64,000 bases of DNA, taken from contig NZ_JANADP010000001.1 of NCBI RefSeq assembly GCF_024199945.1, forward strand, positions 4,650,001 to 4,714,000. The letters are read 5' to 3'. The position numbers and the translations under genes were made by a program. How positions within the stretch are numbered: position 1 is the stretch's first letter; each line of letters starts with the position of its first letter. Below the pieces are notes generated by a model. That model searched no databases, was not told the origin of the DNA, and saw only the letters and a program-made list of their open reading frames with translations. Shown here piece after piece: positions 41,904 through 51,563 of the stretch. This DNA is from Bradyrhizobium sp. CCGUVB4N (GTDB lineage Bacteria; Pseudomonadota; Alphaproteobacteria; Rhizobiales; Xanthobacteraceae).

Positions 41904-43112
41904 ATGTCAACACCGCAGCAATCAGCAAACTCGGAACGACGCATCGATCTGGATTGGGTGCGGATTTTAGCCTTTGGGTCGCTGATCTTCTACCACGTCG
42001 GCATGCTCTACGTGTCCTGGGGATTTCACATCAAGAGCGAGCACCGGCTGACCTGGCTGGAGCCAGCGATGCTGGTGCTCAATCCCTGGCGGCTGTCGCT
42101 GCTGTTCCTGGTTTCCGGGGTCGCCAGCCGCGTCATGCTGGGGAAAGTTCGCTTGGCTGCCTTCGCCCGTGCTCGATCGGCGCGGCTTCTGATCCCGCTG
42201 ATCTTCGGCATGCTCGTGATCGTGCCGCCGCAATCCTATCTCCAGATCGTCGAGAGCCTCGGCTATCCCCAAGCCTCTTATCTCCAAGGTTTCGCTGATT
42301 ATTACGTCCACCATTATCTGGCGTTCGGGGCGCAGTTCTGTCCGAACCCCTGCATCGCGCAGCCGACCTGGAACCATCTCTGGTTCGTGATCTATCTCTG
42401 GGTCTACACCATGGCGCTGGCTGGCGTGTTGTGGGTGTGGCCGAAGGCTGCCGACTGGATGGGTGAGAGGATGGCGGCCGTCCTCGCCGGACCATGGCTG
42501 CTGGTGCTGCCCTGCCTGCTGTTTGCAGCCTGGCGGCTGTTTCTCTCGCCGATCTTCCCGTCGACTCATGCGCTGTTCGGTGACTGGTACAATCACGCGG
42601 ACTACGCGAGTGCGTTCCTTATCGGCTTCCTGCTCGCCCGCCAGGATGGCATCTGGCGCGACATCGAGCGGCAACGATGGCTAGCGCTCACCGTGGCGGC
42701 TGGCTGCTTCACCATCTTCGTCGTTGTCTATGCCGGCTTGTTGGCGCCTTCGTCGGTGCCGAAATGGTTCGCGAGCTCCGTCTATGGCTGCTACCAATGG
42801 CTGGCGATGGCGGCGGTGCTCGGCTTTGCGCGGCGACATCTGAAGGCTGATGGCCCTGCGCGGCGCTATCTCACCGATGCGATCTTTCCCTATTACATCG
42901 TGCATCAGACTGCGATCATCATGATCGCACATGCGCTACGAGGCAGCGGGCTGTCTGCGGGAAGTGAGGCTGCGATCGTGATTGTCGGCACCGCGCTCGC
43001 CTGTCTCGTCACCTACGAGGTCGCGCGCCGGATCGCCTGGCTGCGGCCGCTGTTCGGACTGCGGATGGAGCCCCGTTCCGTTGGTCGAATTGCGCAGCAA
43101 CAGCCGGCCTGA
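41904..43112 (+). CDS. Membrane acyltransferase (Acyltransferase_3 family)
   Basis: This is a polytopic inner-membrane O-acyltransferase of 402 residues and about ten helices. It opens with RRIDLDWVRILAFGSLIFYHVGMLY, where the His in FYHVG corresponds to the family's catalytic His, and has WFVIYLWVYTMAL mid-protein, as in OpgC-like proteins. Members acylate exported glycans or lipids with acetyl or succinyl groups. A Shine-Dalgarno AAGGAG lies before ATG 41904. It is divergent from the disrupted LytTR gene, its likely regulator. Confidence 0.9.
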   Translation: MSTPQQSANSERRIDLDWVRILAFGSLIFYHVGMLYVSWGFHIKSEHRLTWLEPAMLVLNPWRLSLLFLVSGVASRVMLGKVRLAAFARARSARLLIPLIFGMLVIVPPQSYLQIVESLGYPQASYLQGFADYYVHHYLAFGAQFCPNPCIAQPTWNHLWFVIYLWVYTMALAGVLWVWPKAADWMGERMAAVLAGPWLLVLPCLLFAAWRLFLSPIFPSTHALFGDWYNHADYASAFLIGFLLARQDGIWRDIERQRWLALTVAAGCFTIFVVVYAGLLAPSSVPKWFASSVYGCYQWLAMAAVLGFARRHLKADGPARRYLTDAIFPYYIVHQTAIIMIAHALRGSGLSAGSEAAIVIVGTALACLVTYEVARRIAWLRPLFGLRMEPRSVGRIAQQQPA

Positions 43113-43163
43113 TGCGCGATGGCTGCCGATTGGCGCCGGGGCAAAAGGTGCTAAGAGGGCGCC

Positions 43164-44303
43164 ATGCCGAGCCGCGTCTATCTCGACTGGAATGCGACCA
43201 CACCGCTGCGCGCCGAGGCGCGCGCAGCGATGCTGGCCGCTTACGAGCTGATCGGCAATCCGTCCTCGGTCCATGCCGAGGGACGCGAGGCGCGGCGGCT
43301 GATCGAGGACGCCCGTGGTACGCTAGCGGCGGCCGTCGGCGCGCTGCCGCGAAACGTGGTTTTCACCTCCGCCGGAACCGAGGCTAACGCGCTGGCGCTG
43401 TCGCCCGGCTTGCGCAGCCGATCGGGCGAACCGGTGCGGCGACTTCTGGTTTCCGCGGTCGAGCATGCCTCGGTGCTGGCGGGCGGCCGGTTTCCGGCCG
43501 ACGACATTGGCCAGATCCGGGTCACGCGCTCAGGCGTCGTCGACCTCGACCATCTCCGGGCTCTGCTCGCTGATGGTCCGCCCGCACTGGTCTCGATCAT
43601 GGCGGCCAACAACGAGACGGGGGCGCTCCAGCCTGTCGCCGAGGCGGCGCCGATTGTCCATGAGGCCGGCGGCCTCCTGCATGTCGATGCGATCCAGGCC
43701 CTTGGCAAAATTGCTTTCAATATTAACGCGCTAGGCGCGGACCTTGCGACCTTTTCTGGCCACAAGATCGGCGGTCCCAAGGGCGTCGGCGCGCTGGTCG
43801 TGGCCGAGGGACTGGCCGGGTTGGAACCGGTGCTGCGGGGCGGCGGACAGGAGCTCGGCCGGCGGGCGGGAACCGAGAATGTCGCCGGGATCTCCGGTTT
43901 CGGGGCTGCGGTGAAGGCCGCCCTTCAGGCTCTGCCGGAAGATGCGGAGCGGATGACAAGCCTAAGAGATCGCTTGGGAAATGGCCTTCGGGCTATTGCC
44001 GGGGCGACCATCTTCGCGGAAGATGGCAAGAGGTTGCCGAATACCGTCTTGTTCACGGCGCCGGGGCTCAAGGCCGAGACGGCCGTGATCGGCTTCGACC
44101 TCGAAGGCATCGCCGTATCCTCCGGTTCGGCGTGTTCCTCGGGCAAGGTCCAGCCGTCCCACGTGCTCTCGGCGATGGGGTATGATGCCACCGTCGCCCA
44201 GGGAGCGGTGCGCCTCAGTCTGGGCTGGTCCACGCAACCTGATGACATCAATAGGGCGTTAGAGGCTTGGCGAAAGCTCGGTAATACCCTACTTAGAGGC
44301 TAA
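43164..44303 (+). CDS. Cysteine desulfurase, class I (NifS/IscS-like)
   Basis: This is a PLP enzyme of 379 residues that takes sulfur from cysteine as an enzyme-bound persulfide. It begins VYLDWNATTPLRAEARAAM, has the Schiff-base Lys in SGHKIGGPKGVGAL, and the mobile Cys loop SGSACSSGKVQPSHVL typical of class I. It stands 113 bases ahead of sufB in the same direction, while a separate class II SufS is inside the suf operon. It probably feeds the same cluster or another sulfur acceptor. ATG 43164. Confidence 0.92.
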   Translation: MPSRVYLDWNATTPLRAEARAAMLAAYELIGNPSSVHAEGREARRLIEDARGTLAAAVGALPRNVVFTSAGTEANALALSPGLRSRSGEPVRRLLVSAVEHASVLAGGRFPADDIGQIRVTRSGVVDLDHLRALLADGPPALVSIMAANNETGALQPVAEAAPIVHEAGGLLHVDAIQALGKIAFNINALGADLATFSGHKIGGPKGVGALVVAEGLAGLEPVLRGGGQELGRRAGTENVAGISGFGAAVKAALQALPEDAERMTSLRDRLGNGLRAIAGATIFAEDGKRLPNTVLFTAPGLKAETAVIGFDLEGIAVSSGSACSSGKVQPSHVLSAMGYDATVAQGAVRLSLGWSTQPDDINRALEAWRKLGNTLLRG

Positions 44304-44317
44304 GCGATGAAACACGG

Positions 44318-44375
44318 CTTGAACGGTTCTAAGCCCGTGCTTTCCGCACAGAAACATCGTAATACTCGTCCGAGT
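44318..44375 (+). promoter_or_regulatory. Candidate iron-responsive site(s) upstream of sufB
   Basis: The desulfurase-sufB gap contains CTTGAACGGTTCTAAG (44318-44333), whose right half TTCTAA matches one arm of the Irr ICE-type palindrome as I recall it, with the left arm degenerate. Further on is the palindrome ACTCGTCCGAGT (44364-44375). Regulation of suf by iron is expected in this group, but these matches are partial. Confidence 0.35.
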
Positions 44376-44416
44376 TTGATCCACCGCGGTCCTTGAAACC
44401 GCGAGCGGAGGATAGA

Positions 44417-45913
<1,497 letters not shown>

Positions 45914-45975
45914 TTACCGACCCTCGCGGTGCGCATCTCGCGCTCCAACATCAATTGAATAAACTGGATACCAAG

Positions 45976-46728
45976 ATGGCTTTGCTTGAAGTGAAAGACC
46001 TGAAGGTTCGTGTCGAGGAGCGTGAGATCCTCCACGGGCTGACGCTGACCGTGAACGAGGGCGAGATTCACGCGATCATGGGGCCGAACGGCTCCGGCAA
46101 GTCGACGCTCTCGCATGTCATCGCCGGCAAGCCCGGCTATGAGGTCACCGATGGCCAGATCCTGTTCAAGGGCGAGGACCTGCTGGAGATGTCGCCGGAC
46201 GAGCGCGCCGCCAAGGGCGTGTTCTTGGCGTTCCAGTATCCGGTCGAGATCCCCGGCGTCGCCACCATGACCTTCCTGCGCACTGCGCTGAACGCGCAGC
46301 GCAAGGCGCGCGGCGAGAGCGAATATTCGACGCCTGACTTCCTGAAGAAGGTCCGCGAGGTCTCGAAGTCGCTGAACATCCCGCAGGACATGCTCAAGCG
46401 CGGCGTCAATGTCGGCTTCTCCGGCGGCGAGAAGAAACGCAACGAGGTGCTGCAGATGGCGCTGTTCGAGCCGAGCCTCTGCATCCTCGACGAGATGGAT
46501 TCCGGCCTCGACATCGACGCGCTGCGCATCGCGGCCGATGGCGTCAACGCGCTGCATTCGCCCAAGCGCGCGATGGTCGTCATCACCCACTATCAGCGCC
46601 TCCTCAACTACATCGTGCCCGACATCGTGCACGTGATGTCGAAGGGCCGCGTCGTGAAGAGCGGCGGCAAGGAATTGGCGCTCGAGCTGGAAGCGTCCGG
46701 CTACACCCAATTCGAGGATGCCGCGTAA
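45976..46728 (+). CDS. sufC: Fe-S assembly ATPase SufC
   Basis: This is the ABC-type ATPase of SufBC2D: 250 residues with Walker A GPNGSGKST, the SufC insertion GEDLLEMSPDERAAKGVFLAFQYPVEIPGV, signature FSGGEKKRNEVLQ and Walker B LCILDEMDSGLDIDAL. ATG 45976 (MALLEVKDL) is preferred to an in-frame ATG at 45955 by family alignment from memory. It lies 62 bases after sufB. Confidence 0.96.
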   Translation: MALLEVKDLKVRVEEREILHGLTLTVNEGEIHAIMGPNGSGKSTLSHVIAGKPGYEVTDGQILFKGEDLLEMSPDERAAKGVFLAFQYPVEIPGVATMTFLRTALNAQRKARGESEYSTPDFLKKVREVSKSLNIPQDMLKRGVNVGFSGGEKKRNEVLQMALFEPSLCILDEMDSGLDIDALRIAADGVNALHSPKRAMVVITHYQRLLNYIVPDIVHVMSKGRVVKSGGKELALELEASGYTQFEDAA

Positions 46729-46739
46729 GGAATGTTGCA

Positions 46740-48044
46740 ATGAACGTTGCTGTGGCAAAGACCGGAAAGGGCCGCGCGGTGAGCGATCTCTTCACCAGCG
46801 CCGAAGGCCGTTTGCCGGGTGCGCCGACCGTGATCGCAGCGCGCCGCGAGGCGTTCGAGACCTATGAGCGTCTCGGCCTGCCGCACCGCCGGATCGAGGA
46901 ATGGAAATACACCGACCTGCGCGCGCTGGTCGGCGAGGTGCTGCCGCTCGCAGCCGCGCCGGATGCGGCCGCTCTGAAGCGTGCTGCGGACGCCGTGAAG
47001 GCGCATGCGATCGCCGGCGCCCGCAAGCTGGTGCTGGTCGACGGCGTGTTCGCGGGCGATCTGTCCGACGTCAAGGCGCTCGCCGGTGAAGCGGGCTTCA
47101 AGACGTCGCGGGAGATGCTGGAGAAGGATGCCGGCCTGCTGAAGACCGCGTCCACCGACGCCGTGATCGCGCTGAACGCGGCGATGGCGACCGATGGCGT
47201 GGTGCTGTCGATTGCCGACGGCGCGCAGCTGTCCGCACCGATCCAGATCATCCACATCGCGACGGCCGCTTCCGCATCCAGCTTCACCCGTTCGCAGGTC
47301 GCGATCGGGAAGGGCGCCCGCGCCACCATCGTCGAGACCTTCGTTGCCGCTGGCGCCAACGCCTACCAGATCAATGACGCCGTGCTCGTCACGGTCGGCG
47401 ACGATGCGGATGTCGCACACATTCGCCTGATGGACGATGCGCCCGACGCGCTGAACGTCTCGTCGCATTTCGTCACCGTCGGCGCCAATGTGAAGTTCAA
47501 CTTCTTCAACATGACGACCGGCGCGGCGGTCAGCCGCCTGCAGGGATTCATCACGCTGGCAGGCGAGGGCAGTGAGCTCTCCGCCAACGGCGTGAACTTG
47601 TTGCAGAAGACTGAGCATGGCGACACCACGCTGGTCGTCGACCACGCCGTGCCGAACTGTGTCAGCCGCGAAGTCTTCCGCGCCGTGATCGACGATCGCG
47701 CCCATTCGGTGTTCCAGGGCCGCATCATCGTTCGTCCCGATGCGCAGAAGACCGACGGCAAGATGATGACCCGCGCGCTGCTGCTCTCGGACGAAGCCGA
47801 GGCCGACAACAAGCCGGAGCTGGAAATCTTTGCCGACGACGTCTCCTGCGGCCACGGCGCCACTGCCGGCGCGCTGGACGACAGCCTGCTGTTCTATCTG
47901 AAGGCGCGCGGCCTGCCCGAGAAGCAGGCCCAGGCGCTGCTGATCCAGGCCTTTGTCGGCGAAGCCGTCGAGCAGATCGCAGACGATGATTTGCGCGAGC
48001 ATGTGATCGGCATTGCCGAGCGCTGGCTGGAGCGCCGCCAATGA
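46740..48044 (+). CDS. sufD: Fe-S assembly subunit SufD
   Basis: This is the SufB paralogue completing SufBC2D and needed for iron entry. The 434 residues include RRIEEWKYTDLRAL at about 48-62, the beta-helix core (about 150-350) and the closing LFYLKARGLPEKQAQALLIQAFVGE. It starts 11 bases after sufC and overlaps sufS by ATGA. Confidence 0.95.
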   Translation: MNVAVAKTGKGRAVSDLFTSAEGRLPGAPTVIAARREAFETYERLGLPHRRIEEWKYTDLRALVGEVLPLAAAPDAAALKRAADAVKAHAIAGARKLVLVDGVFAGDLSDVKALAGEAGFKTSREMLEKDAGLLKTASTDAVIALNAAMATDGVVLSIADGAQLSAPIQIIHIATAASASSFTRSQVAIGKGARATIVETFVAAGANAYQINDAVLVTVGDDADVAHIRLMDDAPDALNVSSHFVTVGANVKFNFFNMTTGAAVSRLQGFITLAGEGSELSANGVNLLQKTEHGDTTLVVDHAVPNCVSREVFRAVIDDRAHSVFQGRIIVRPDAQKTDGKMMTRALLLSDEAEADNKPELEIFADDVSCGHGATAGALDDSLLFYLKARGLPEKQAQALLIQAFVGEAVEQIADDDLREHVIGIAERWLERRQ

Positions 48045-49288
48045 GCACGCATCCCGCGGTCAAGAACGGTGCCTACGACGTCGCGCGGGTGCGCCAGGAC
48101 TTTCCTGCGCTCGCCATGCAGGTCTACGGCAAGCCGCTGGTCTATCTCGACAACGCGGCCTCCGCGCAGAAGCCGAGCGCCGTGCTCGACCGGATGACGC
48201 AGGCCTACACGAGCGAATACGCCAACGTGCATCGCGGCCTGCACTACCTCGCCAACGCCGCGACCGAAGCCTATGAGGGCGGTCGCACCAAGGCCGCGCA
48301 GTTCATCAACGCTGCCCGCACCGAGGAAGTGATCTTCACCCGCAATGCGACTGAGGCGATCAATCTGGTCGCTTCGTCCTGGGGCGGGCCGAACATCGGG
48401 GAAGGCGACGAGATCGTCATCTCGATCATGGAGCACCACTCCAACATCGTGCCTTGGCATTTCCTCAGGGAACGTCAGGGCGCGGTAATCAAGTGGGCGC
48501 CGGTCGACGATGAGGGCAACTTCCTGATCGACGAGTTCGAGAAGCTGCTGACGTCGAAGACCAAGCTGGTCGCGATCACGCAGATGTCGAATGCGCTCGG
48601 CACCATCGTGCCGGTCAAGGACGTCGTGAAGATTGCGCATGCCCGCGGCATTCCCGTGCTGGTCGACGGCAGCCAGGGCGCTGTGCATTTGCCGGTCGAC
48701 GTTCAGGACATCGGCTGCGACTTCTACGTCTTCACCGGCCACAAGGTGTACGGGCCGACCGGCATCGGCGTGCTCTGGGCCAAGTACGACCACCTCGTCG
48801 CGATGCGCCCCTTCAATGGCGGCGGCGAGATGATCCGCGAGGTCTCGCGCGAGATCGTCACCTATGGCGATCCCCCGCACAAGTTCGAGGCGGGCACGCC
48901 GGCGATCGTCGAGGCCGTCGGCCTTGGCGCGGCCATCGATTACGTTAATTCGATCGGCAAGGAGCGCATCGCCGCACACGAGGCCGATCTCACCGCCTAC
49001 GCCCAGGAGAAGCTGCGCGAGATCAACTCGCTTCGGCTGATCGGTACGGCACGCGGCAAGGGCCCTGTGATCTCCTTCGAGCTGAAGGGTGCGCACGCCC
49101 ACGACGTCGCCACCGTGATCGACCGTCAGGGCATCGCGGTCCGCGCCGGCACCCATTGCGTGATGCCGCTTTTAGAGCGGTTCAACGTGACCGCCACCTG
49201 CCGCGCCTCGTTCGGCATGTATAATACGCGGGAAGAAGTCGATCATCTGGCACAGGCGCTGTTGAAGGCGCGGGATTTGTTCGCATGA
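48041..49288 (+). CDS. sufS: Cysteine desulfurase SufS (class II)
   Basis: This is the SUF-dedicated desulfurase of 415 residues. It has VYLDNAASAQKPSAVLDRM at the start, NATEAINLVASSWG, the PLP Lys in FTGHKVYGPTGIGVL, and the class II active-site segment RAGTHCVMPLLERF. No SufE or SufU is encoded in the window, so its sulfur-acceptor partner must lie elsewhere. Translationally coupled to sufD and sufT by ATGA overlaps. Confidence 0.95.
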   Translation: MSTHPAVKNGAYDVARVRQDFPALAMQVYGKPLVYLDNAASAQKPSAVLDRMTQAYTSEYANVHRGLHYLANAATEAYEGGRTKAAQFINAARTEEVIFTRNATEAINLVASSWGGPNIGEGDEIVISIMEHHSNIVPWHFLRERQGAVIKWAPVDDEGNFLIDEFEKLLTSKTKLVAITQMSNALGTIVPVKDVVKIAHARGIPVLVDGSQGAVHLPVDVQDIGCDFYVFTGHKVYGPTGIGVLWAKYDHLVAMRPFNGGGEMIREVSREIVTYGDPPHKFEAGTPAIVEAVGLGAAIDYVNSIGKERIAAHEADLTAYAQEKLREINSLRLIGTARGKGPVISFELKGAHAHDVATVIDRQGIAVRAGTHCVMPLLERFNVTATCRASFGMYNTREEVDHLAQALLKARDLFA

Positions 49289-49656
49289 GTGACACGGCCG
49301 AAATCAAAGCCAATCCGATGGAAACTCATTCGGCGCTGCCGCCGGAGGAGACCGAACGCCTGACCACCGAGATCATCGCGGGCCTCAAGACCGTGTTCGA
49401 TCCGGAAATCCCGGCCGACATCTACGAGCTTGGCCTGATCTACAAGGTCGAGATCAAGGACGATCGTTCCGTCGACGTCCAGATGACGCTGACGACGCCG
49501 AACTGCCCGGCCGCCGGCGAGCTGCCGACCATGGTCGAGAACGCGGTCGCCAGCGTTCCCGGCGTCGGCGTGGTCGACGTCAAGGTGGTCTGGGAGCCGG
49601 CCTGGTCGCCGGAACGCATGAGCGACGAGGCCCGCCTCGTCCTCAACATGTGGTGA
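49285..49656 (+). CDS. sufT: SufT/DUF59 Fe-S maturation protein
   Basis: This is a 123-residue MIP18/DUF59 protein with VFDPEIPADIYELGLIYKV and the TTPNCPAAGELP Cys motif (Cys near residue 74) characteristic of SufT. It assists maturation of Fe-S proteins under high demand. ATGA overlap with sufS, 49 bases before the A-type carrier gene. Confidence 0.92.
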   Translation: MSDTAEIKANPMETHSALPPEETERLTTEIIAGLKTVFDPEIPADIYELGLIYKVEIKDDRSVDVQMTLTTPNCPAAGELPTMVENAVASVPGVGVVDVKVVWEPAWSPERMSDEARLVLNMW

Positions 49657-49705
49657 CGCGTAACTCTGGCATTGAATTCGTTCAGCAACGGACCACATCA
49701 CTGAC

Positions 49706-50116
49706 ATGACACAGATTTCGTCCGGCTCGACACCAGCATCCACTCCGAAGCCGCGGCGGCCCCGCCCGCAGGTGATGCGGTTGACGGATGCCGCTGCCCA
49801 GCGCATCTCCGAACTCACCCAGCGCGCCGATTCCGAGATCGTCGGCCTGCGGGTCGGCGTCAAGAACGGCGGCTGCGCCGGCCAGTCCTACACGGTCGAA
49901 TACGCCCACGAGATCCGCGCGACCGATGAGGTCGTCGAGGACAAGGGCGTCAAGATCCTGGTCGACCCCAAGGCCGTGCTGTTCCTGCTCGGCACCGAGA
50001 TGGACTACAAGGCCGACAAGATGCAGGCCCAGTTCGTCTTCAACAACCCCAACCAGATCTCTGCCTGCGGCTGCGGCGAATCGGTCGAGCTGCGTCCGGC
50101 CAAGATCGACGGGTAA
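49706..50116 (+). CDS. sufA: A-type Fe-S carrier (SufA/IscA/ErpA family)
   Basis: This is a 136-residue cluster carrier. The three ligand cysteines are visible: one in KNGGCAGQSY and two in the C-terminal SACGCGESVEL. The first about 25 residues are a Ser/Pro/Arg-rich extension. Last gene of the suf cluster; the symbol is given by position, since SufA, IscA and ErpA are hard to separate by sequence. Confidence 0.92.
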   Translation: MTQISSGSTPASTPKPRRPRPQVMRLTDAAAQRISELTQRADSEIVGLRVGVKNGGCAGQSYTVEYAHEIRATDEVVEDKGVKILVDPKAVLFLLGTEMDYKADKMQAQFVFNNPNQISACGCGESVELRPAKIDG

Positions 50117-50140
50117 ACCCGGCTCGCGCCAATAACTCCG

Positions 50141-50303
50141 CCGTCGTCCCTGCGAACGCAGGGACCCATACCGCGCGATCTCTCTCTAGGGCGAGATATC
50201 CGTACCGGAGCTGGCACCACGACGAGTCTTCGCTAAACTCCTCCCTGTGGCTATGGCGACGAGCGCAAAGCGCTCGCGCTGGGGTCCTGGCTTTCGCCAG
50301 GAC
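50141..50303. repeat. Mosaic intergenic repeat, Bradyrhizobium type
   Basis: Three hairpins are strung over 163 bases: GTCCCTGCG...CGCAGGGAC (50146-50165), GAGCGCAAAGCGCTC (50261-50275) and TCCTGGCTTTCGCCAGGA (50285-50302). The outer units are recognisable as a widespread Bradyrhizobium repeat (CCGTCGTCCCTGCGAACGC... and CCTGGCTTTCGCCAGGACGA). No gene is visible between sufA and the TfoX-like gene. Confidence 0.7.
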
Positions 50304-50326
50304 GATGCTGGGGAGAGAGTTGGGCC

Positions 50327-50767
50327 ATGGACCGCGAATTCCTGATCGACCTGTTTTCCAGTTTCGGTCCCGTCACCGTGCGAAAGATGTTCTCCGGCCA
50401 CGGCATTTCCGTCAACGGGGTCAACTTCGCGCTGTCCTTGCGCGCCGGCCTGTTCTTCCGGGCCGATGAGATCACGATCCCCGACTTCGAAGCCGAAGGC
50501 TCAAAACCGTTCCAGTATTCCACCCGTGCCAAGACCGTGCTGGTGAACTCCTATTGGGAGCTGCCGGCGCGCCTGTTCGATGATTCCGAGGATTTTGTGC
50601 AGTGGGCGAGGGCGGCGCTTGCCGCCGCCCAGCGTGCCAAGGTCAGGAAGCGGCCGAAGCAGAAAGCTGCGGAATCGAAGAAGTCGGTTGCGAAGAAGAG
50701 ACCGGCCGAGAAGGCAGCCAAGAAAACGGTGCGTAGGGTGGGCAAAGCGAAGCGTGCCCACGGGTAA
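50327..50767 (+). CDS. TfoX/Sxy N-terminal domain protein with repeat-derived C-terminus
   Basis: This is a 146-residue protein. Residues 1-95 form a TfoX_N domain (FLIDLFSSFGPVTVRKMFSGHGI, FQYSTRAKTVLVNSYWELP). The rest is a Lys/Ala/Arg tail, and the last residues (RVGKAKRAHG) are encoded by the left arm of an interspersed palindrome. TfoX_N alone, without the C-terminal TfoX domain, is common in alphaproteobacteria and is not tied to competence; its role is unknown. Confidence 0.85.
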   Translation: MDREFLIDLFSSFGPVTVRKMFSGHGISVNGVNFALSLRAGLFFRADEITIPDFEAEGSKPFQYSTRAKTVLVNSYWELPARLFDDSEDFVQWARAALAAAQRAKVRKRPKQKAAESKKSVAKKRPAEKAAKKTVRRVGKAKRAHG

Positions 50768-50808
50768 GATCGTGGGCACGGCGCTTACGCGCCTTTGCCC
50801 ACCCTACG
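50732..50808. repeat. Large palindromic repeat overlapping the tfoX-like 3' end
   Basis: CGTAGGGTGGGCAAAGCG (50732-50749) is complementary to CGCCTTTGCCCACCCTACG (50790-50808), and the inner CGTGCCCACG/CGTGGGCACG pair lies between them, giving a 77-base hairpin. It is a repeat family I recognise from Bradyrhizobium. It sits between convergent genes and may terminate both. Confidence 0.78.
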
Positions 50809-50813
50809 AGACC

Positions 50814-51344
50814 TCAATCTGCGGCCTTGGTCAGGCCGACCCTCATATCCTTCGCGGTGAAGACGCACGCGCCGTCCGCAACCACACGCCCGTCGGCAAT
50901 CCCGAGCACCAGCTTGCCGCGGCGGACCATGCGCATGGCGACCTCGTAGCGGACGGATCGCGTCTGTGGCGTGATGGCGCCCGTGACCTCGACTTCGCCG
51001 ACGCCGATGGCGCGGCCCTTGCCCGGTGAGCCCGACCAGCCGAGCCAGTAGCCGACCATCTGCCACATCGCATCCAGGCCCAGACTTCCCGGCATCATCG
51101 CGTCACCGCGATAGTGACAATCGAAGAACCAGTGCTCCGGCGCAATGTCGAGCTCGCCGACGATATGGTCCTTGCGGAATTCGCCGCCGTCCAGGCTGAT
51201 CTCGGTAATGCGGTCCATCATCAGCATCGGCGGAGCCGGCAATTGCGCATTGCCCGGGCCGAAATAGCCGCCCTCGCTCGATCTCAGCAGCTCGTCCTTG
51301 GTGTAGGACGGTTGTGGCGTGTGAAAATCATGCGGGTTTGGCAA
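50814..51344 (-). CDS. fabA: 3-hydroxydecanoyl-ACP dehydratase/isomerase FabA
   Basis: This enzyme dehydrates 3-hydroxyacyl-ACP and isomerises the C10 product, starting anaerobic unsaturated fatty acid synthesis. The 176 residues contain the hot-dog core with catalytic His in FFDCHYRGDAMMPG and Asp in SLGLDAMWQM. No fabB follows and no irr precedes it, unlike the irr-fabA-fabB arrangement that I recall for Bradyrhizobium, so this may be a second fabA of the genome. A damaged copy of its own 3' end lies just upstream. Confidence 0.9.
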   Translation of the reverse strand: MPNPHDFHTPQPSYTKDELLRSSEGGYFGPGNAQLPAPPMLMMDRITEISLDGGEFRKDHIVGELDIAPEHWFFDCHYRGDAMMPGSLGLDAMWQMVGYWLGWSGSPGKGRAIGVGEVEVTGAITPQTRSVRYEVAMRMVRRGKLVLGIADGRVVADGACVFTAKDMRVGLTKAAD

Positions 51345-51463
51345 GGCGACAGAACCTCTATGGGGGCACGGTCAGGTGCATGGGACCGGCGACACAGCCT
51401 CAGATGTCGTTCGTCCGGGAACAATGTCAAGCGCGCCATCGGACAGAAACTGCCGCGGCGATG

Positions 51464-51563
51464 TCAGGCTGCGGACGTGGTGAGGGCCGACGCGCAGATC
51501 CCGTACGACATGGACGCAGGTTTCGTCGGCGAGCACGCGCCCATCAGCGACGGTGAGGCGGCT
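51464..51563 (-). pseudogene. Decayed 3' end of a second fabA-like gene
   Basis: The 100 bases right after the GGDEF stop codon translate on the minus strand as SRLTVADGRVLADETCVH then VVRDLRVG, against LVLGIADGRVVADGACVF then TAKDMRVG in the intact FabA next door. One extra C after the GGC codon shifts the frame; without it the reading ends GLTTSAA-stop, close to FabA GLTKAAD-stop. The DNA also aligns with the fabA 3' end over about 86 bases. The 5' part is gone. The rest of the interval to 51345 shows no gene. Confidence 0.7.
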
